From NCBI GenBank assembly GCA_016787085.1, contig JAEUVJ010000050.1, positions 1-64,000 on the forward strand: DNA of 64,000 bases, read 5' to 3'. Both the position numbers and the translations under genes were made by a program. The notes beneath the pieces were generated by a model that was not told the origin of the DNA, did no database searches, and worked only from the letters and a program-made list of their open reading frames with translations. Below are positions 1-9,960 of the stretch, piece by piece; the first letter of the stretch is position 1, and every line of letters starts with the position of its first letter. This DNA is from Chitinophagaceae bacterium. Its GTDB lineage: Bacteria; Bacteroidota; Bacteroidia; Chitinophagales; Chitinophagaceae.

Positions 1-106
1 AGCGAGAGCTTTTTCTCATAATAAGCAATTTTTAGTTTGGAATATGGTGGAAAAATAAGGATTGTCAGGTTTATCTAAAAATTTAATTTTTAAGCAGAAA
101 GGATAA

Positions 107-136
107 TTTGTTGAAATCTGCAACCATTATACTTTG
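107..136 (+). promoter_or_regulatory. purC: candidate purC promoter (Bacteroidota type)
   Basis: TTTG at 107-110 is followed after 17 bases by TATACTTTG at 128-136, close to the Bacteroidota -33 TTTG / -7 TAnnTTTG pattern. It lies about 30 bases before the purC start. The -7 element has one extra base relative to consensus, so the call is tentative. Confidence 0.4.
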
Positions 137-168
137 GGCAGATTTTTCACCCTTCTTACTTTCGGCTC

Positions 169-1095
169 ATGGCTTCATTTCAGTTTCCGGGACAGACCCG
201 GTTTTATAGTGGTAAAGTAAGGGATGTTTACACCATACAAGACCAATTACTCGTTATGGTCGCTTCCGACCGCATATCTGCATTTGATGTGATATTGCCC
301 CGGCCGATCCCTTTTAAAGGGCAAGTCCTTAACCAGATCGCTGCTTACATGCTAAAAGCCACCAGCGATATTTGCCCCAACTGGCTGCTGGATGTACCGG
401 CGCCAAATGTTTCCATTGGAAAAAAGTGTATCCCTTTTAAGATCGAAATGGTAGTAAGAGGAAACCTGACTGGTCATGCCTGGCGTACTTACTCGGCTGG
501 AAAAAGAGAGTTGTGTGGCGTGCAAATGCCGGAAGGAATGAAAGAAAATGACTACTTCCCTGCTCCCATCATTACCCCCTCTACCAAGGCTGAACAGGGG
601 CATGACGAAGACATTTCCGCCAATGAGATCATAGCCAATGGGCTGGCTACAGCCAAAGAATGGGAAATATTGTCGGACTATACCCTGCAACTTTTTACGA
701 GAGGCAAACAATTAGCCGCGCAAAGAGGCTTGATACTGGTGGATACGAAATATGAATTTGGCAAGATCGGCGATACGATCTGCCTGATGGATGAGATACA
801 TACTCCCGACTCATCCAGGTACTTTTATGCGGAAGGCTTTGAAGAAAGACAGGCAAAAGGGGAAAGACAAAAACAACTGAGCAAGGAGTTTGTGAGAGAA
901 TGGCTGATCGCCAACAATTTTATGGGAAAAGAAGGGCAGACTGTACCCGTAATGACCGACGAATGGGTGAACACCATATCACAACGCTACATCGAACTGT
1001 ACGAAAAAGTTATTGGAGACAGTTTCATTCCGCAGCCTCTTTCTGATGAAGACACCTATCAGCGGATCACTGCATCCCTTGCCAGCCTGTCCTGA
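169..1095 (+). CDS. purC: phosphoribosylaminoimidazole-succinocarboxamide synthase (SAICAR synthase)
   Basis: A 308-residue protein joining CAIR and aspartate with ATP in cytosolic de novo purine synthesis. The glycine-rich YSGKVRDVY segment is at residues 13-21, ASDRISAFD follows at 32-40, and the LVDTKYEFG signature lies mid-protein; all are diagnostic of SAICAR synthases. The length fits the longer, stand-alone yeast Ade1-like form rather than the ~240-residue form of E. coli. The ATG at 169 gives a normal N terminus. The gene is single, with a terminator-like hairpin just after it and no other purine genes alongside. Assignment is firm. Confidence 0.97.
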   Translation: MASFQFPGQTRFYSGKVRDVYTIQDQLLVMVASDRISAFDVILPRPIPFKGQVLNQIAAYMLKATSDICPNWLLDVPAPNVSIGKKCIPFKIEMVVRGNLTGHAWRTYSAGKRELCGVQMPEGMKENDYFPAPIITPSTKAEQGHDEDISANEIIANGLATAKEWEILSDYTLQLFTRGKQLAAQRGLILVDTKYEFGKIGDTICLMDEIHTPDSSRYFYAEGFEERQAKGERQKQLSKEFVREWLIANNFMGKEGQTVPVMTDEWVNTISQRYIELYEKVIGDSFIPQPLSDEDTYQRITASLASLS

Positions 1096-1134
1096 AATAA
1101 AAAAGGAGAAAAGACGCAACGCCTTCTCTCCTTT
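1096..1134 (-). terminator. hairpin terminator for the 1159-1593 lipoprotein gene
   Basis: AAAGGAGA (1102-1109) pairs with TCTCCTTT (1127-1134). Read on the minus strand the stem runs into a T-rich tract (complement of 1096-1104), as expected of an intrinsic terminator for the minus-strand lipoprotein gene. It may also stop purC transcription from the other side. Confidence 0.65.
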
Positions 1135-1158
1135 CTGCCATAATCTCCAAAGGGATAT

Positions 1159-1593
1159 TTATTTTACCGGTGCCGTTGTAGTTGTCTTTGTTCTGAAATT
1201 GCCCGTGCTGGTCGCTTGTCTGCCGGTGATCAGCGGGCAGTAATAATCTATCGCATCCTGCGCTTCAAAATAGGTAAGCCAGTAATCGGTCACCGTGCCT
1301 GTAAACACTACACCCGAAGAACGATTGTAAACGTCTTTGGTGCCGCCATAGCTGAAATCACCATAGAGCACACTCCCTTCAAACGGTTTATACCCGCCGT
1401 AAGAACGGATGATGGTGTAGCCATTGTACGTTTCGACCACATAGTAATTACAATACGCATCACTGTACACTACTACGCCCCTTTCCTTAGACAGCCAGTA
1501 GTTTTCATTAAAGCCTATATCCTGCTTGTAACAACCTGTAAGAAAAACGGCTGTCAGCAAAACGACAGATGTAAGAGTAAAGATCTTTTTCAT
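1159..1593 (-). CDS. small secreted lipoprotein of unknown function
   Basis: A 144-residue protein with a type II signal peptide: a basic start, a hydrophobic stretch, then the lipobox LTGC with Cys21 as the lipidated residue. The mature part is rich in Tyr, Gly and Thr and ends with a short Thr run; no domain is recognised. It is divergent from the reductase gene at 1777 and convergent with purC, with its own terminator. It is probably anchored to the inner or outer membrane. Its function cannot be read from the sequence. Confidence 0.75.
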   Translation of the reverse strand: MKKIFTLTSVVLLTAVFLTGCYKQDIGFNENYWLSKERGVVVYSDAYCNYYVVETYNGYTIIRSYGGYKPFEGSVLYGDFSYGGTKDVYNRSSGVVFTGTVTDYWLTYFEAQDAIDYYCPLITGRQATSTGNFRTKTTTTAPVK

Positions 1594-1776
1594 ACTAATA
1601 GAGTTTTAGATGTTGATTTGATTTTCCAGATCATTTACTGTAAGAAGTCAAACGACGGGCTAAAGTTTGATTACAACTTGTTAAAGTCTTGTATACACCA
1701 GAATCCCAGCAATTACCCGGAAGAAAAAATTTCAGAAAATCGGCATTATCTTCATTGGGAAAATAAAAACTCAACT

Positions 1777-2637
1777 ATGAGAATATTATTCATCGGAGCT
1801 ACCGGTATGCTTGGCAAACCTGTTGCCAAAGAATTGATAAAATCAGGACTGGATGTAACATTGCTGGCAAGGGATACTGATAAAATGCAGTCCCTGTTTC
1901 AGGACACAACTGTTACTGGCGGAGATGTTTTTGAAAAGGATAGCCTGGCGCAAGCCATGAAGGGCGCCGATACGGTTTATTGCAATCTTTCTGTACTGCA
2001 GACGGCAAAAGAAAAAGACCGCCATACGGAAAAAGAAGGGATGACAAACATAATTGCTGCCGCCAAAGGTACCGGCGTCAAAAGAATAGTCTATCTCTCG
2101 TCGCTGGTTCACCGGTACCAGGGTATGAACGGATTTGACTGGTGGGCATTCCGGATCAAACAAGGAGCGATACAAAAGATAAAGGACTCCGGTCTTTCTT
2201 ACACTATTTTCTACCCCTCCACCTTTATGGAGGCATACCCTCACCAGATGATCATGGGAAGCAGGATAGCCATACTGGGTGATTCGGTCATGCCCATGTG
2301 GTTCATTGCCGCAGAAGACTATGCCCGGCAGGTGGCGGCTTCGTTCAGGCTGCTGAATAATGAGAACAGGGAATACAGCATCCAGGGAACAGAGGCTTTC
2401 ACGTTTGACCAGGCCAATACGATCATGATACAGAATTATACGCGGCGAAAACTGAGTGTCATGAAAGCCCCGATCGGCATTATGAAGTTCCTCGGCCGTT
2501 TTTCAGCAAAGTTCAACTACGCCTGGCATATTTGCGAAGCTTTGAACAAATACCCCGAAAAGTTTGAAAGCGAAAACACCTGGAAAGAACTGGGCAAACC
2601 TTCCATTACATTATCCGAATTTGCCCGGACTGCCTGA
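1777..2637 (+). CDS. NAD(P)-binding atypical SDR / NmrA-like reductase
   Basis: A 286-residue protein opening with a Rossmann fold: beta strand RILFIGATGMLGKPVAKEL has the GxxGxxG dinucleotide motif, and VTLLARDTDKM follows. YLSSLV and a Ser/Tyr-containing middle region fit the atypical, extended short-chain dehydrogenases (NAD-dependent epimerase/dehydratase or NmrA-like). The open frame extends upstream to 1216, but that part is antisense to the lipoprotein gene. The ATG at 1777, directly before the Rossmann strand, is the sensible start. The substrate is unknown. The downstream lactonase-like gene starts 19 bases after its stop, so the two may be co-transcribed. Confidence 0.8.
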   Translation: MRILFIGATGMLGKPVAKELIKSGLDVTLLARDTDKMQSLFQDTTVTGGDVFEKDSLAQAMKGADTVYCNLSVLQTAKEKDRHTEKEGMTNIIAAAKGTGVKRIVYLSSLVHRYQGMNGFDWWAFRIKQGAIQKIKDSGLSYTIFYPSTFMEAYPHQMIMGSRIAILGDSVMPMWFIAAEDYARQVAASFRLLNNENREYSIQGTEAFTFDQANTIMIQNYTRRKLSVMKAPIGIMKFLGRFSAKFNYAWHICEALNKYPEKFESENTWKELGKPSITLSEFARTA

Positions 2638-2656
2638 GGAATTGTATTTTGCAGGT

Positions 2657-3784
2657 ATGAAAAGAAATATCATTATTGTTTTTCTCCTGGCGTTCTCCCT
2701 GTTCACAGCAGCACAGCAGAAGAATTATCTCATCGTAGGCACCTATACCGGTGGCAAAAGCGAAGGCATCTATGTCTATACGTTCAATAGTTCAGATGGC
2801 TCTTACAAAGAAGCAAGCCACATCAAAACATCCAACCCTTCCTTTGTGACTATCTCGCCGGATCAAAAATTCGTTTATGCTGTACTGGAAAATGCGGATA
2901 ATAAAGGAAAAGGCGGAGAGATATCTGCTTTCTCATTTGATCGATCATCAGGTACACTTACCTACATCAACCAGCAGCCAACAGGTGGCGATCACCCTTG
3001 CTATGTAGAAACTGATAAAACCGGCAAATGGGTGGTTGCCGGTAACTACAGCAGTGGCAGTTTATCCGTTCTCCCGGTGAACAAAGACGGAAGCCTGGGT
3101 GCCGCTACTGATCATATTCAGCACCAGGGTTCAGGTTTCAATAAACAAAGGCAGGAAAAGCCACATGTACACTGCACTTTGTTTTCATCGGATAATAAAT
3201 TCCTTTTTGTCCCGGATCTCGGTATTGACAAAGTGATGATCTATGCTTTTGATGCACAAACCGGCAAACTCACCCCGACATCTCGGCCTTTTGCAAAATC
3301 AGTGGATGGTGCAGGTCCGCGTCATTTTACTTTTCATCCCGGTAATAAATATGCATACCTGATAGAAGAACTTAGTGGAACCGTCGTGACGTATCAATAT
3401 AAAAATGGGAAATTGAAAACCGTGCAGCGCATCAGCACCATGCCTGCAGGCGACACCAGTTTTGCAGGCAGCGCTGATATCCATGTATCACCGGATGGAA
3501 AGTTTTTATACGCCTCCAACAGGGCTAACTCCAACACCATCGCCATTTTTTCAATTAATTCTAAGAACGGCAAACTCACTGCAATCGGTCACCAGCCAAC
3601 CATGGGTAAAACACCCCGCAATTTTAATTTCGATCCTTCCGGAAATTACCTGCTGGTAGGAAACCAGAACAGCGATGAGATCGTGATCTTTAAAAGAGAC
3701 AAGAACACCGGCTTACTATCCGACTCAGGGAAAGGAATAGAAGTGGGAAAGCCGGTTTGCCTGAAATGGATAAGCCTGCTTTAA
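2657..3784 (+). CDS. secreted 6-phosphogluconolactonase-like beta-propeller (lactonase family)
   Basis: A 375-residue protein with a cleavable signal peptide (MKRNIIIVFLLAFSLFTAAQ). The rest consists of repeated propeller blades such as LIVGTYTGG, FVTISPDQKFVYAV, HVSPDGKFLYASNR and NFDPSGNYLLVGNQ, typical of the YbhE/Pgl lactonase family (PF10282). The ATG at 2657 is preferred over an in-frame upstream start at 2564 because it begins the signal peptide. Family members hydrolyse 6-phosphogluconolactone or related sugar lactones. Export makes a role on extracytoplasmic lactones more likely than the pentose phosphate pathway (inference). Its stop codon overlaps that of the convergent histidine kinase in the sequence ttaa. 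Confidence 0.85.
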   Translation: MKRNIIIVFLLAFSLFTAAQQKNYLIVGTYTGGKSEGIYVYTFNSSDGSYKEASHIKTSNPSFVTISPDQKFVYAVLENADNKGKGGEISAFSFDRSSGTLTYINQQPTGGDHPCYVETDKTGKWVVAGNYSSGSLSVLPVNKDGSLGAATDHIQHQGSGFNKQRQEKPHVHCTLFSSDNKFLFVPDLGIDKVMIYAFDAQTGKLTPTSRPFAKSVDGAGPRHFTFHPGNKYAYLIEELSGTVVTYQYKNGKLKTVQRISTMPAGDTSFAGSADIHVSPDGKFLYASNRANSNTIAIFSINSKNGKLTAIGHQPTMGKTPRNFNFDPSGNYLLVGNQNSDEIVIFKRDKNTGLLSDSGKGIEVGKPVCLKWISLL

Positions 3785-5163
3785 TCAGTACAGGGCAATG
3801 TGAAAGAGAATACGGAACCTTTACCCGGTTCACTTTCGACGAACATCTTTCCGCCGTTCTTAGAGAGGAATTCCCGGCAAAGCATCAGGCCAAGACCGGT
3901 GCCTGCCTCATTGGCTGTACCTTTTGTTGTATAATAATTGGCAGCGTTTATTTTTTGTAGTACTTCCGGGCTCATCCCGGTACCTGTATCTTCTACAAAT
4001 ATTTCTACAAAAGAATCGCCGGGATTAGCGCCTGCAAAGACATACCCTTCTTCCGGAGTGAACTTAATGGCATTGGACAAAAGGTTACGAAGTACGAGGT
4101 TCACCATTCCTTTATCAGCATACACATACACCGGGGCATCTGTTTTCATTTCGAGATATACTTTTTTGGTTTCCGCCTGCAGCCGCAGCAGTTGCATCAC
4201 TTCTTTGATCAGGGCGGATACATCAATCACTTCGGGCCTGATGGCGCTTGCCTGCATTTGTGTCTTTGCCCATTGCAGCAGATTTTCCATCAGCCCGGTA
4301 GTATAGTTCAGGTCGGTGATCACATGCGGGATCATCGCCTTCACCTCATCGCCGGGCAAATTATACTGCTGCACATTCTGGAACAGGTTGCGCAGCGCAT
4401 ACATGGGCGATTTCAGGTCATGTGCGATAATGGAGAATAACTTATTCTTCAGCCCGTCTAATTCCTTTAACTCAGCTGTCTGTTTTTCCAGCAAAACAGC
4501 TTTCTCTGCTATTTCGGCTTTTTGCTGCTCTATCTCCCGGTTACTTTTCAGCAATTCCCTGTTCTTGCTTATGATGCTGAACTGGTAGCGGCTGTTCTCC
4601 TTTTTGATCATAAAAAGACCTGCAAAAATGAATACGGCTGCGAGCAGGTGGTTGAAAAAATAGAAACTGTAATTCTGTTCGAGCAATACAAAATCATACT
4701 GGTTCCATAGAACAAATACAGCTAAATAGCAGGCGATGGAAAGCGAGAAAGAAAAGATCACGTTGATGATCTTCTTCAGAAAGAAAACTGACAATACCCC
4801 ATAAAGGATAAAGAACAGTTCGATGCCAACATCTACTTTGGCGGCATATACCAGGGCCGTGAGAACCGGGTAAAGTGTAAAATAAATAAGGCGTGCCAGT
4901 TCATAACGCTGGTAATAATTACAGGCCAGTACAGTAATGCTGATCAGTGCAGGCGAACAGGCCACTATCCAGGCCAGCAAAGGCAATTGATCATCATTGA
5001 ACAGACCGGCAAGCGGAACGATAAGCCCGGTCAGCAACCCGAGCGCATTCATGATATTGAAAATACCAAGCTTCCTTTTTTCGTAATCATCTAATTCAGG
5101 AGAAAGGCCATTGGTCTTAATAGCCGTAAGAAGGCGGTGGATAGCAGGTACGGTGATCGTCAT
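3781..5163 (-). CDS. membrane-bound sensor histidine kinase
   Basis: A 460-residue orphan kinase. About six hydrophobic segments occupy residues 35-190. A charged coiled coil follows (about 195-240), then the HisKA phosphoacceptor motif IIAHDLKSP with His248. The HATPase domain has N box NLLSNAIKF, G1 box DTGTGM and G2 box GTGLGL, all intact. No periplasmic sensor domain or PAS domain is seen, so sensing is probably through the membrane domain. No response regulator gene is adjacent, so its partner must lie elsewhere. It is convergent with the lactonase-like gene. Confidence 0.9.
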   Translation of the reverse strand: MTITVPAIHRLLTAIKTNGLSPELDDYEKRKLGIFNIMNALGLLTGLIVPLAGLFNDDQLPLLAWIVACSPALISITVLACNYYQRYELARLIYFTLYPVLTALVYAAKVDVGIELFFILYGVLSVFFLKKIINVIFSFSLSIACYLAVFVLWNQYDFVLLEQNYSFYFFNHLLAAVFIFAGLFMIKKENSRYQFSIISKNRELLKSNREIEQQKAEIAEKAVLLEKQTAELKELDGLKNKLFSIIAHDLKSPMYALRNLFQNVQQYNLPGDEVKAMIPHVITDLNYTTGLMENLLQWAKTQMQASAIRPEVIDVSALIKEVMQLLRLQAETKKVYLEMKTDAPVYVYADKGMVNLVLRNLLSNAIKFTPEEGYVFAGANPGDSFVEIFVEDTGTGMSPEVLQKINAANYYTTKGTANEAGTGLGLMLCREFLSKNGGKMFVESEPGKGSVFSFTLPCTD

Positions 5164-5381
5164 GGTACGAAAGGTATTGGTTCAATATAGCTTTCGATAG
5201 GCCGGATTTGTCCGATGGATTGGTTTCTTCAAAGGAATCAGATCGTAAAACGGGGAATTAGCTGAATAAGTATGTACTCTTATTGAATTAAATACGAATC
5301 TGCATCGTCATTGGTTTGTGAATAACCTGGATATCCTTAAAAAAATATTAACTCCCTGAATGCCAGCTTCCGGGGTATGCA

Positions 5382-6422
5382 TCATTTTCTTTCTTTGAGC
5401 AGGGGCCTCAGCCGCTGGCGGGATTTATTGAAGATATTGCTTCCCTTATCTATACCAGCTCTGATCTTCTTCTGCTCTTCTTCCGGCAGGTGGATCACCT
5501 CCCGGCATTCTTTACTGCAACAGCCTTGATACGTTGCTGCACACTCTTCACATTGAATAAACAAAAGATGGCAACCGCTGTTTATACAGTTGGTATGTGT
5601 ATCGGCCGGTTTACCGCATTGATGACATTTGGAAATAATATCTTCTGTGATCCTCTCCCCCAGTCGCTCATCAAAGACAAAATTCTTACCAATGAATTTA
5701 CTGGACAGGCCATTCTCTTTCGCCTGTTTAGCATAATTAATAATACCGCCTTCCAGGTGAAAAACATTTGTAAACCCATTGTGCAGCATATAGGCCGAGG
5801 CCTTTTCGCAACGGATACCACCTGTGCAATACATGATGATGTTCTGTTCCTTTTTATCTTTCATCATGTCAACAGCTATCGGTAATTGCTGGCGGAACGT
5901 ATCACTGGGTATTTCAATGGCATTTTCAAAATGGCCCACTTCGTACTCGTAATGGTTACGCATATCTATCACTACCGTATCCGGGTCGTTCATCAGTTGG
6001 TTCATCTCCTCTGCATTCACATACTTTCCTTTATTTTCCATGCTGAACAAAGGATCGGTGATCCCATCAGCTACTATCTTTTCCCTGACCTTTACCTTAA
6101 GTACCCAGAACGACTTGCCATCATCATCTACGGCAATATTCAGCCGGAGCCCGTTCAGCGGTTCATGGGAATACAGGTAGTTCTTCAGCGCTTCAAAATG
6201 GCTTTGCGGCACACTGATCTGTGCATTGATACCCTCATGCGCCACATAGATGCGGCCAAAGACCTTCAGCTCATGGAGGGCTTTGTAAAACTCATCCCGG
6301 AATTTCACCGGATCGGCAATAGGAAAATACTGGTAAAAGGAAATGGTAGTGCGGGGCTCGGTCTCCTGGTATAGCCGTTCTTTCAGCTCCTTCTGGGAGA
6401 TGCGGTTGTGTAATAATGCCAT
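5382..6422 (-). CDS. trhO: tRNA uridine(34) hydroxylase (rhodanese-domain protein)
   Basis: A 346-residue YceA/TrhO-family protein. Known members form 5-hydroxyuridine at the tRNA wobble position in an oxygen-dependent step. The N-terminal acylphosphatase-like part contains [16 protein letters not shown] (about 55-70). A rhodanese domain follows with the active loop [10 protein letters not shown], Cys199 being the expected catalytic cysteine. The C terminus carries a Cys-rich segment ([14 protein letters not shown] and [10 protein letters not shown]) that probably binds zinc, usual for the longer family form. The ATG at 6422 gives a full-length protein. The gene stands alone. Confidence 0.93.
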   Translation of the reverse strand: MALLHNRISQKELKERLYQETEPRTTISFYQYFPIADPVKFRDEFYKALHELKVFGRIYVAHEGINAQISVPQSHFEALKNYLYSHEPLNGLRLNIAVDDDGKSFWVLKVKVREKIVADGITDPLFSMENKGKYVNAEEMNQLMNDPDTVVIDMRNHYEYEVGHFENAIEIPSDTFRQQLPIAVDMMKDKKEQNIIMYCTGGIRCEKASAYMLHNGFTNVFHLEGGIINYAKQAKENGLSSKFIGKNFVFDERLGERITEDIISKCHQCGKPADTHTNCINSGCHLLFIQCEECAATYQGCCSKECREVIHLPEEEQKKIRAGIDKGSNIFNKSRQRLRPLLKERK

Positions 6423-6534
6423 GAACTAAATTTTCGTGACTGCTTGCGTTGCAGTTAAAAATTTTAAACAGGGCAAAGGTAAGAAAAAGAGACTGGAGTT
6501 GTAAGATATCAGCCGGGAGTTTTCATCACGATCG

Positions 6535-9039
6535 TCATTGGTCAAATCGGATCTTTCCCCCGATGAGCCCTCCTGCCCCTATCTTGACACCGAATTGATA
6601 ATTCAACCCCGGCTGGTACGCGTTGATAAAATCAACCCGGAATATCTTGAATATGTTTTCTACTCCCAGGAAAGCTTCTACATAGTTCTTATTCTTATCT
6701 ACGTAAAATGCATTAGCCCCTGCTACCATGTACCATTTCAGTTTGTTGAACAGGGGTATCTTATTTGTCAGCAGCCCATTAAAGTGATGTTCTATATGCG
6801 CAACGGTATAAAAATTCTCTGTATTGCTGTACCGGTAGTATGGCGCCATCTGGAAAGCATCAAGGTATTTGCGGATAGAATACACCTGGTTACCATTGAA
6901 ATGCTGGAAGTCCGGTATCTCTGCTTTCTTATTATTCAGGAATCCGCCGATACTCAGCTTGTATTTGAACTCGCCACCTAGTTTAAAATTCAGGTTATCT
7001 GTGACGGAGAGTCTCCATTTATCAAAGTTCACATCACTTCCAAGAACATTTTCAATTCCTTTATTGTATTCCAACGTGAATGTAGGTGCATCAGAACCGA
7101 TCGGCATTCTATAGCGGGGAAACTCGATATACCGCTGCCCCGGTTGCCAGGTCAGTTTCATGCCGGCTACTAAAGCCTGGTGCCTGTTGAAAGGAATAGA
7201 CGCTAACTCGTAAGGATGATTAGGCAAAATGGTCTTGTGTTTTGCCAGGATAGAAAAATCCGTACTGTTCTCTACCGGCAACCTGTCTTCATACGTAATA
7301 TGAAAGTTCAGCCGGATACCGCTTTCTGTCCGGGTATTGAATTCCACCCGGCCAAACCAGTTCTCGTACAACTTCATATAATTCTCTTTCCAGAATAGCG
7401 TGGTGATGGCATTGGAAAAAGGATCCAACGGGCTCTCATGATTGAATTGAGATAAGCGTTTGCCACCAGACAGTTTCAGGTACCGGTTACGGATATTGCT
7501 ATATAGCCCTTTCGGCCGGATCGTCAGGTCAGCATAAGAATTCAGGTGTGTGTTGCTGAATCCATAACGGGTATTCCAGTCAAGTGTATAATTCAGTTTC
7601 TTTTTGAGCCTGTTAAAATGCAGGGATTGTTCCACCACTACTGCCAGCCCTTCTACGGTGTTATAGTCCAGCTTTGTGAGTAATGGTTTGGCGCTATATG
7701 AGACGATCCTCTTCTTACCGTAGAAATTATGATGGGCCCCTGACCAAACAATATCTTTTAGTGAAATGGGCTTCTGGTTCTTCCGCAATGAATCAATATT
7801 CCTGCGGGTAAGGAATGAATCCCGCATCACTTTCGCTACGCTGTCTTTAAAAACAAAGTCCCGCTTTTCATCCTGCTCCAGCGCTACCGGCCGCACAGTA
7901 TTCCAGTAATTTGAATCTCTTTTGTTGGCCGCTGTGTCGTACTTCATCAATACCCGGTCGAAAAATTTCTTTGTAAAACCCGGCGCCAGATCATAATCCG
8001 AATACACGTTCACAAAATTGCCGGTAAAGTCAAAACCCAGCATTTTCACGGCTACATACACTACCTGGTTCTTTGTTTTCCATACATCAGCCGTTACAGC
8101 AGAATGGATCTGGCTGATGCGGATCGTATCTACCAGTTCAAGGGAATAATCCTTGGTGGTTTGCAGATCGAGACTATAAATACGCCAGTCATCCTCTATG
8201 ATCTGTATCGTTCCGGAAAACAAGGGCTCATTCTTTCTTCTCGGAGTTACTTTAATCGTATTTACCATTTTACCCTCTTCTACAAAACTCCCTTCGTACC
8301 GGTACTTATAAAAATTCAACGCCCCATCAGCAATGGGAGAAATGAAGCCGCGGGGATTCAGGTTATTGTCAAATACTGAAACATTATTCTGATAGAAGTT
8401 AATAAAGAAAGGAAAGCTTAGGCCGAATCCTCCCCCGCTCTGCCGGGATGATATCACATTGTATTTGATCTTATCCGGCTTTTTAAAAGAAACTTTAGTC
8501 ACTGACTCCGAAAGGAACAGGATGCCTTTTCCCAGGGAATCAAGACCATCGCTTTGATCCCGCTCTATTTTCTGCCCGAATATCCTCGAAGGCATCCCTC
8601 TTGAACGCAGCAACCCTTTAATATAGACATCCACGGAAAAAGAATCCACCTGCCCATTGTAATAAGAACGTTTCTTTATCGCTTGCCGGATGATCTCGTA
8701 CGCCGGGTCTTCCCCTTTTTTTACGATCACTTCACTAAGTGTCAGCTGTTGCACGGTCAGGCTGAAATCAACACCCAGGTCATCTGCGGTAATAGTTACT
8801 GTTTTTTCCTCCTTCTTGTAATTCACGTACTGGCATATAAGCGTGTACTGACCCGGACTGAGCGTGATAGAGTAATAACCCGAACTATTGGCGTTGGTCC
8901 CCCTGGTAGTGCCTTTAATACTGATGGAGGCATACGGAAGCGGTATGCCTTTGTCGTCTGTCACCCGCCCGGCTATTTTACCGGCATATACTAAAATTGA
9001 GAATGAAAGAAAGGATAAGCAGAGTAATGATCGCAGCAT
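6535..9039 (-). CDS. DUF5686 outer-membrane protein with carboxypeptidase regulatory-like domain
   Basis: An 834-residue exported protein. A signal peptide (about 1-19) is followed by a CarboxypepD_reg-like beta-sandwich (about 20-110; GRVTDDKGIPLPYASISIKG), then a long DUF5686 region rich in alternating aromatic and polar strands, ending FGVKIGAGGLIGGKIRFDQ. This architecture is common in Bacteroidota and predicts an outer-membrane beta-barrel. The substrate is unknown. It is not linked to a SusD-like partner here. It begins 65 bases after the 9106 gene ends, so joint transcription from upstream is possible. Confidence 0.85.
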   Translation of the reverse strand: MLRSLLCLSFLSFSILVYAGKIAGRVTDDKGIPLPYASISIKGTTRGTNANSSGYYSITLSPGQYTLICQYVNYKKEEKTVTITADDLGVDFSLTVQQLTLSEVIVKKGEDPAYEIIRQAIKKRSYYNGQVDSFSVDVYIKGLLRSRGMPSRIFGQKIERDQSDGLDSLGKGILFLSESVTKVSFKKPDKIKYNVISSRQSGGGFGLSFPFFINFYQNNVSVFDNNLNPRGFISPIADGALNFYKYRYEGSFVEEGKMVNTIKVTPRRKNEPLFSGTIQIIEDDWRIYSLDLQTTKDYSLELVDTIRISQIHSAVTADVWKTKNQVVYVAVKMLGFDFTGNFVNVYSDYDLAPGFTKKFFDRVLMKYDTAANKRDSNYWNTVRPVALEQDEKRDFVFKDSVAKVMRDSFLTRRNIDSLRKNQKPISLKDIVWSGAHHNFYGKKRIVSYSAKPLLTKLDYNTVEGLAVVVEQSLHFNRLKKKLNYTLDWNTRYGFSNTHLNSYADLTIRPKGLYSNIRNRYLKLSGGKRLSQFNHESPLDPFSNAITTLFWKENYMKLYENWFGRVEFNTRTESGIRLNFHITYEDRLPVENSTDFSILAKHKTILPNHPYELASIPFNRHQALVAGMKLTWQPGQRYIEFPRYRMPIGSDAPTFTLEYNKGIENVLGSDVNFDKWRLSVTDNLNFKLGGEFKYKLSIGGFLNNKKAEIPDFQHFNGNQVYSIRKYLDAFQMAPYYRYSNTENFYTVAHIEHHFNGLLTNKIPLFNKLKWYMVAGANAFYVDKNKNYVEAFLGVENIFKIFRVDFINAYQPGLNYQFGVKIGAGGLIGGKIRFDQ

Positions 9040-9105
9040 ACGGGTGAATATGGGGCGAAAATACTCCGTGAGTTGTTACAAAAAAGAAAAAAGAAGGGAT
9101 GATCA

Positions 9106-9561
9106 TCAGCCAAAGAAAGAATGCCCGCTATCCTTATCATTTACCACCGGAAAGGAGAACGAGACCGTCGTGATCTTTTGTTTCCTGTTCAGGATATTCA
9201 ATCTTCCACCCGCTTTTTCGGCCATGGGCACTACATCCTGCAGGCTTAAGGCTATGCCATAGGTGTTGCAGCAATTCTCATCTTTTATATTCAGCTCTAT
9301 CATTTTCCCATAGAGCTCTTTTGCCGATATGGCTATCTGCCCGTAGCGACTATGCGCCACCATTACTTTGATCAGCCTGCTGATGATAGAACCTGTCAGC
9401 AGTTCCCCGGTATTCAGTTTCAGACCGGGATGGATGAGATTCACCACAATACTTTGCTGCTCTTTCACGGTGAAGGAATGCTGTTCAATGATCCTTTCAA
9501 CAAACTGCGATAAAGGCACTTCATTTCTTTTGTCAGCGGATACCAGATTCAGGGTTTTCAT
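9106..9561 (-). CDS. stand-alone degenerate HATPase-like (GHKL) domain protein
   Basis: A 151-residue protein resembling the C-terminal ATP-binding part of a histidine kinase. ELLTGSIISRLIKVMVAHSR aligns by eye with an N-box helix, AISAKELYGKMIELNIKDE with the following strands, and GGRLNILNRKQKITTVSFSFP with the terminal strands. The Asn of the N box and the glycine-rich G1/G2 motifs are missing, and no HisKA helix precedes it. It therefore probably does not hydrolyse ATP in the usual way. It could be a regulatory GHKL-fold protein or a decaying kinase remnant. The family assignment rests on pattern only. Confidence 0.5.
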   Translation of the reverse strand: MKTLNLVSADKRNEVPLSQFVERIIEQHSFTVKEQQSIVVNLIHPGLKLNTGELLTGSIISRLIKVMVAHSRYGQIAISAKELYGKMIELNIKDENCCNTYGIALSLQDVVPMAEKAGGRLNILNRKQKITTVSFSFPVVNDKDSGHSFFG

Positions 9562-9960
9562 ATTATACTTTTAATTATAGGGGATCAATAAGGGCCGGCC
9601 ACCCCGCCGGCCCCGTAAGTCTCTTTCAAAGGAACATGGATGCCTGTTTCAAGGGTATAAGCCATTTGATCTTTCCGAATGCAAAACAGAAAGCACTCTT
9701 TCAAAGAAGCACAGAAAAGATCCTATAGATCCGATGCCCTGTATGGACAGGCAATATGTCTGTTGGTTGTTGAGGCAGTAATCGCCGCCCTATAGCATGG
9801 TAGCCTGGTTGTTAGTACGGATAAGGGAATGTAGATAGGCTCAGGTTTGCAACTAAATCACCGCAATATTTCATAAACCGTGCCATTCGGAAAAAATGTG
9901 AAAAACTATGCATTTTAAAAGGGAAGATCAGGATGTTATGTGGATAAATCCCGGTTGATA
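9562..9960. other. 399-base gap with one strong GC-rich hairpin
   Basis: No credible gene is seen. GGGCCGGC at 9592-9599 and GCCGGCCC at 9606-9613 form a perfect 8-bp stem with a 6-base loop, about 30 bases upstream of the start of the minus-strand gene ending at 9561. It has no T tract on either strand, so it is not a typical terminator. It could be a leader-RNA structure or a small repeat. The rest (9614-9960) shows nothing recognisable. Confidence 0.4.

Noticed and set aside
1216..1776. Upstream extension of the reductase reading frame
   Set aside because: It overlaps the lipoprotein gene on the other strand and precedes the Rossmann start at 1777.
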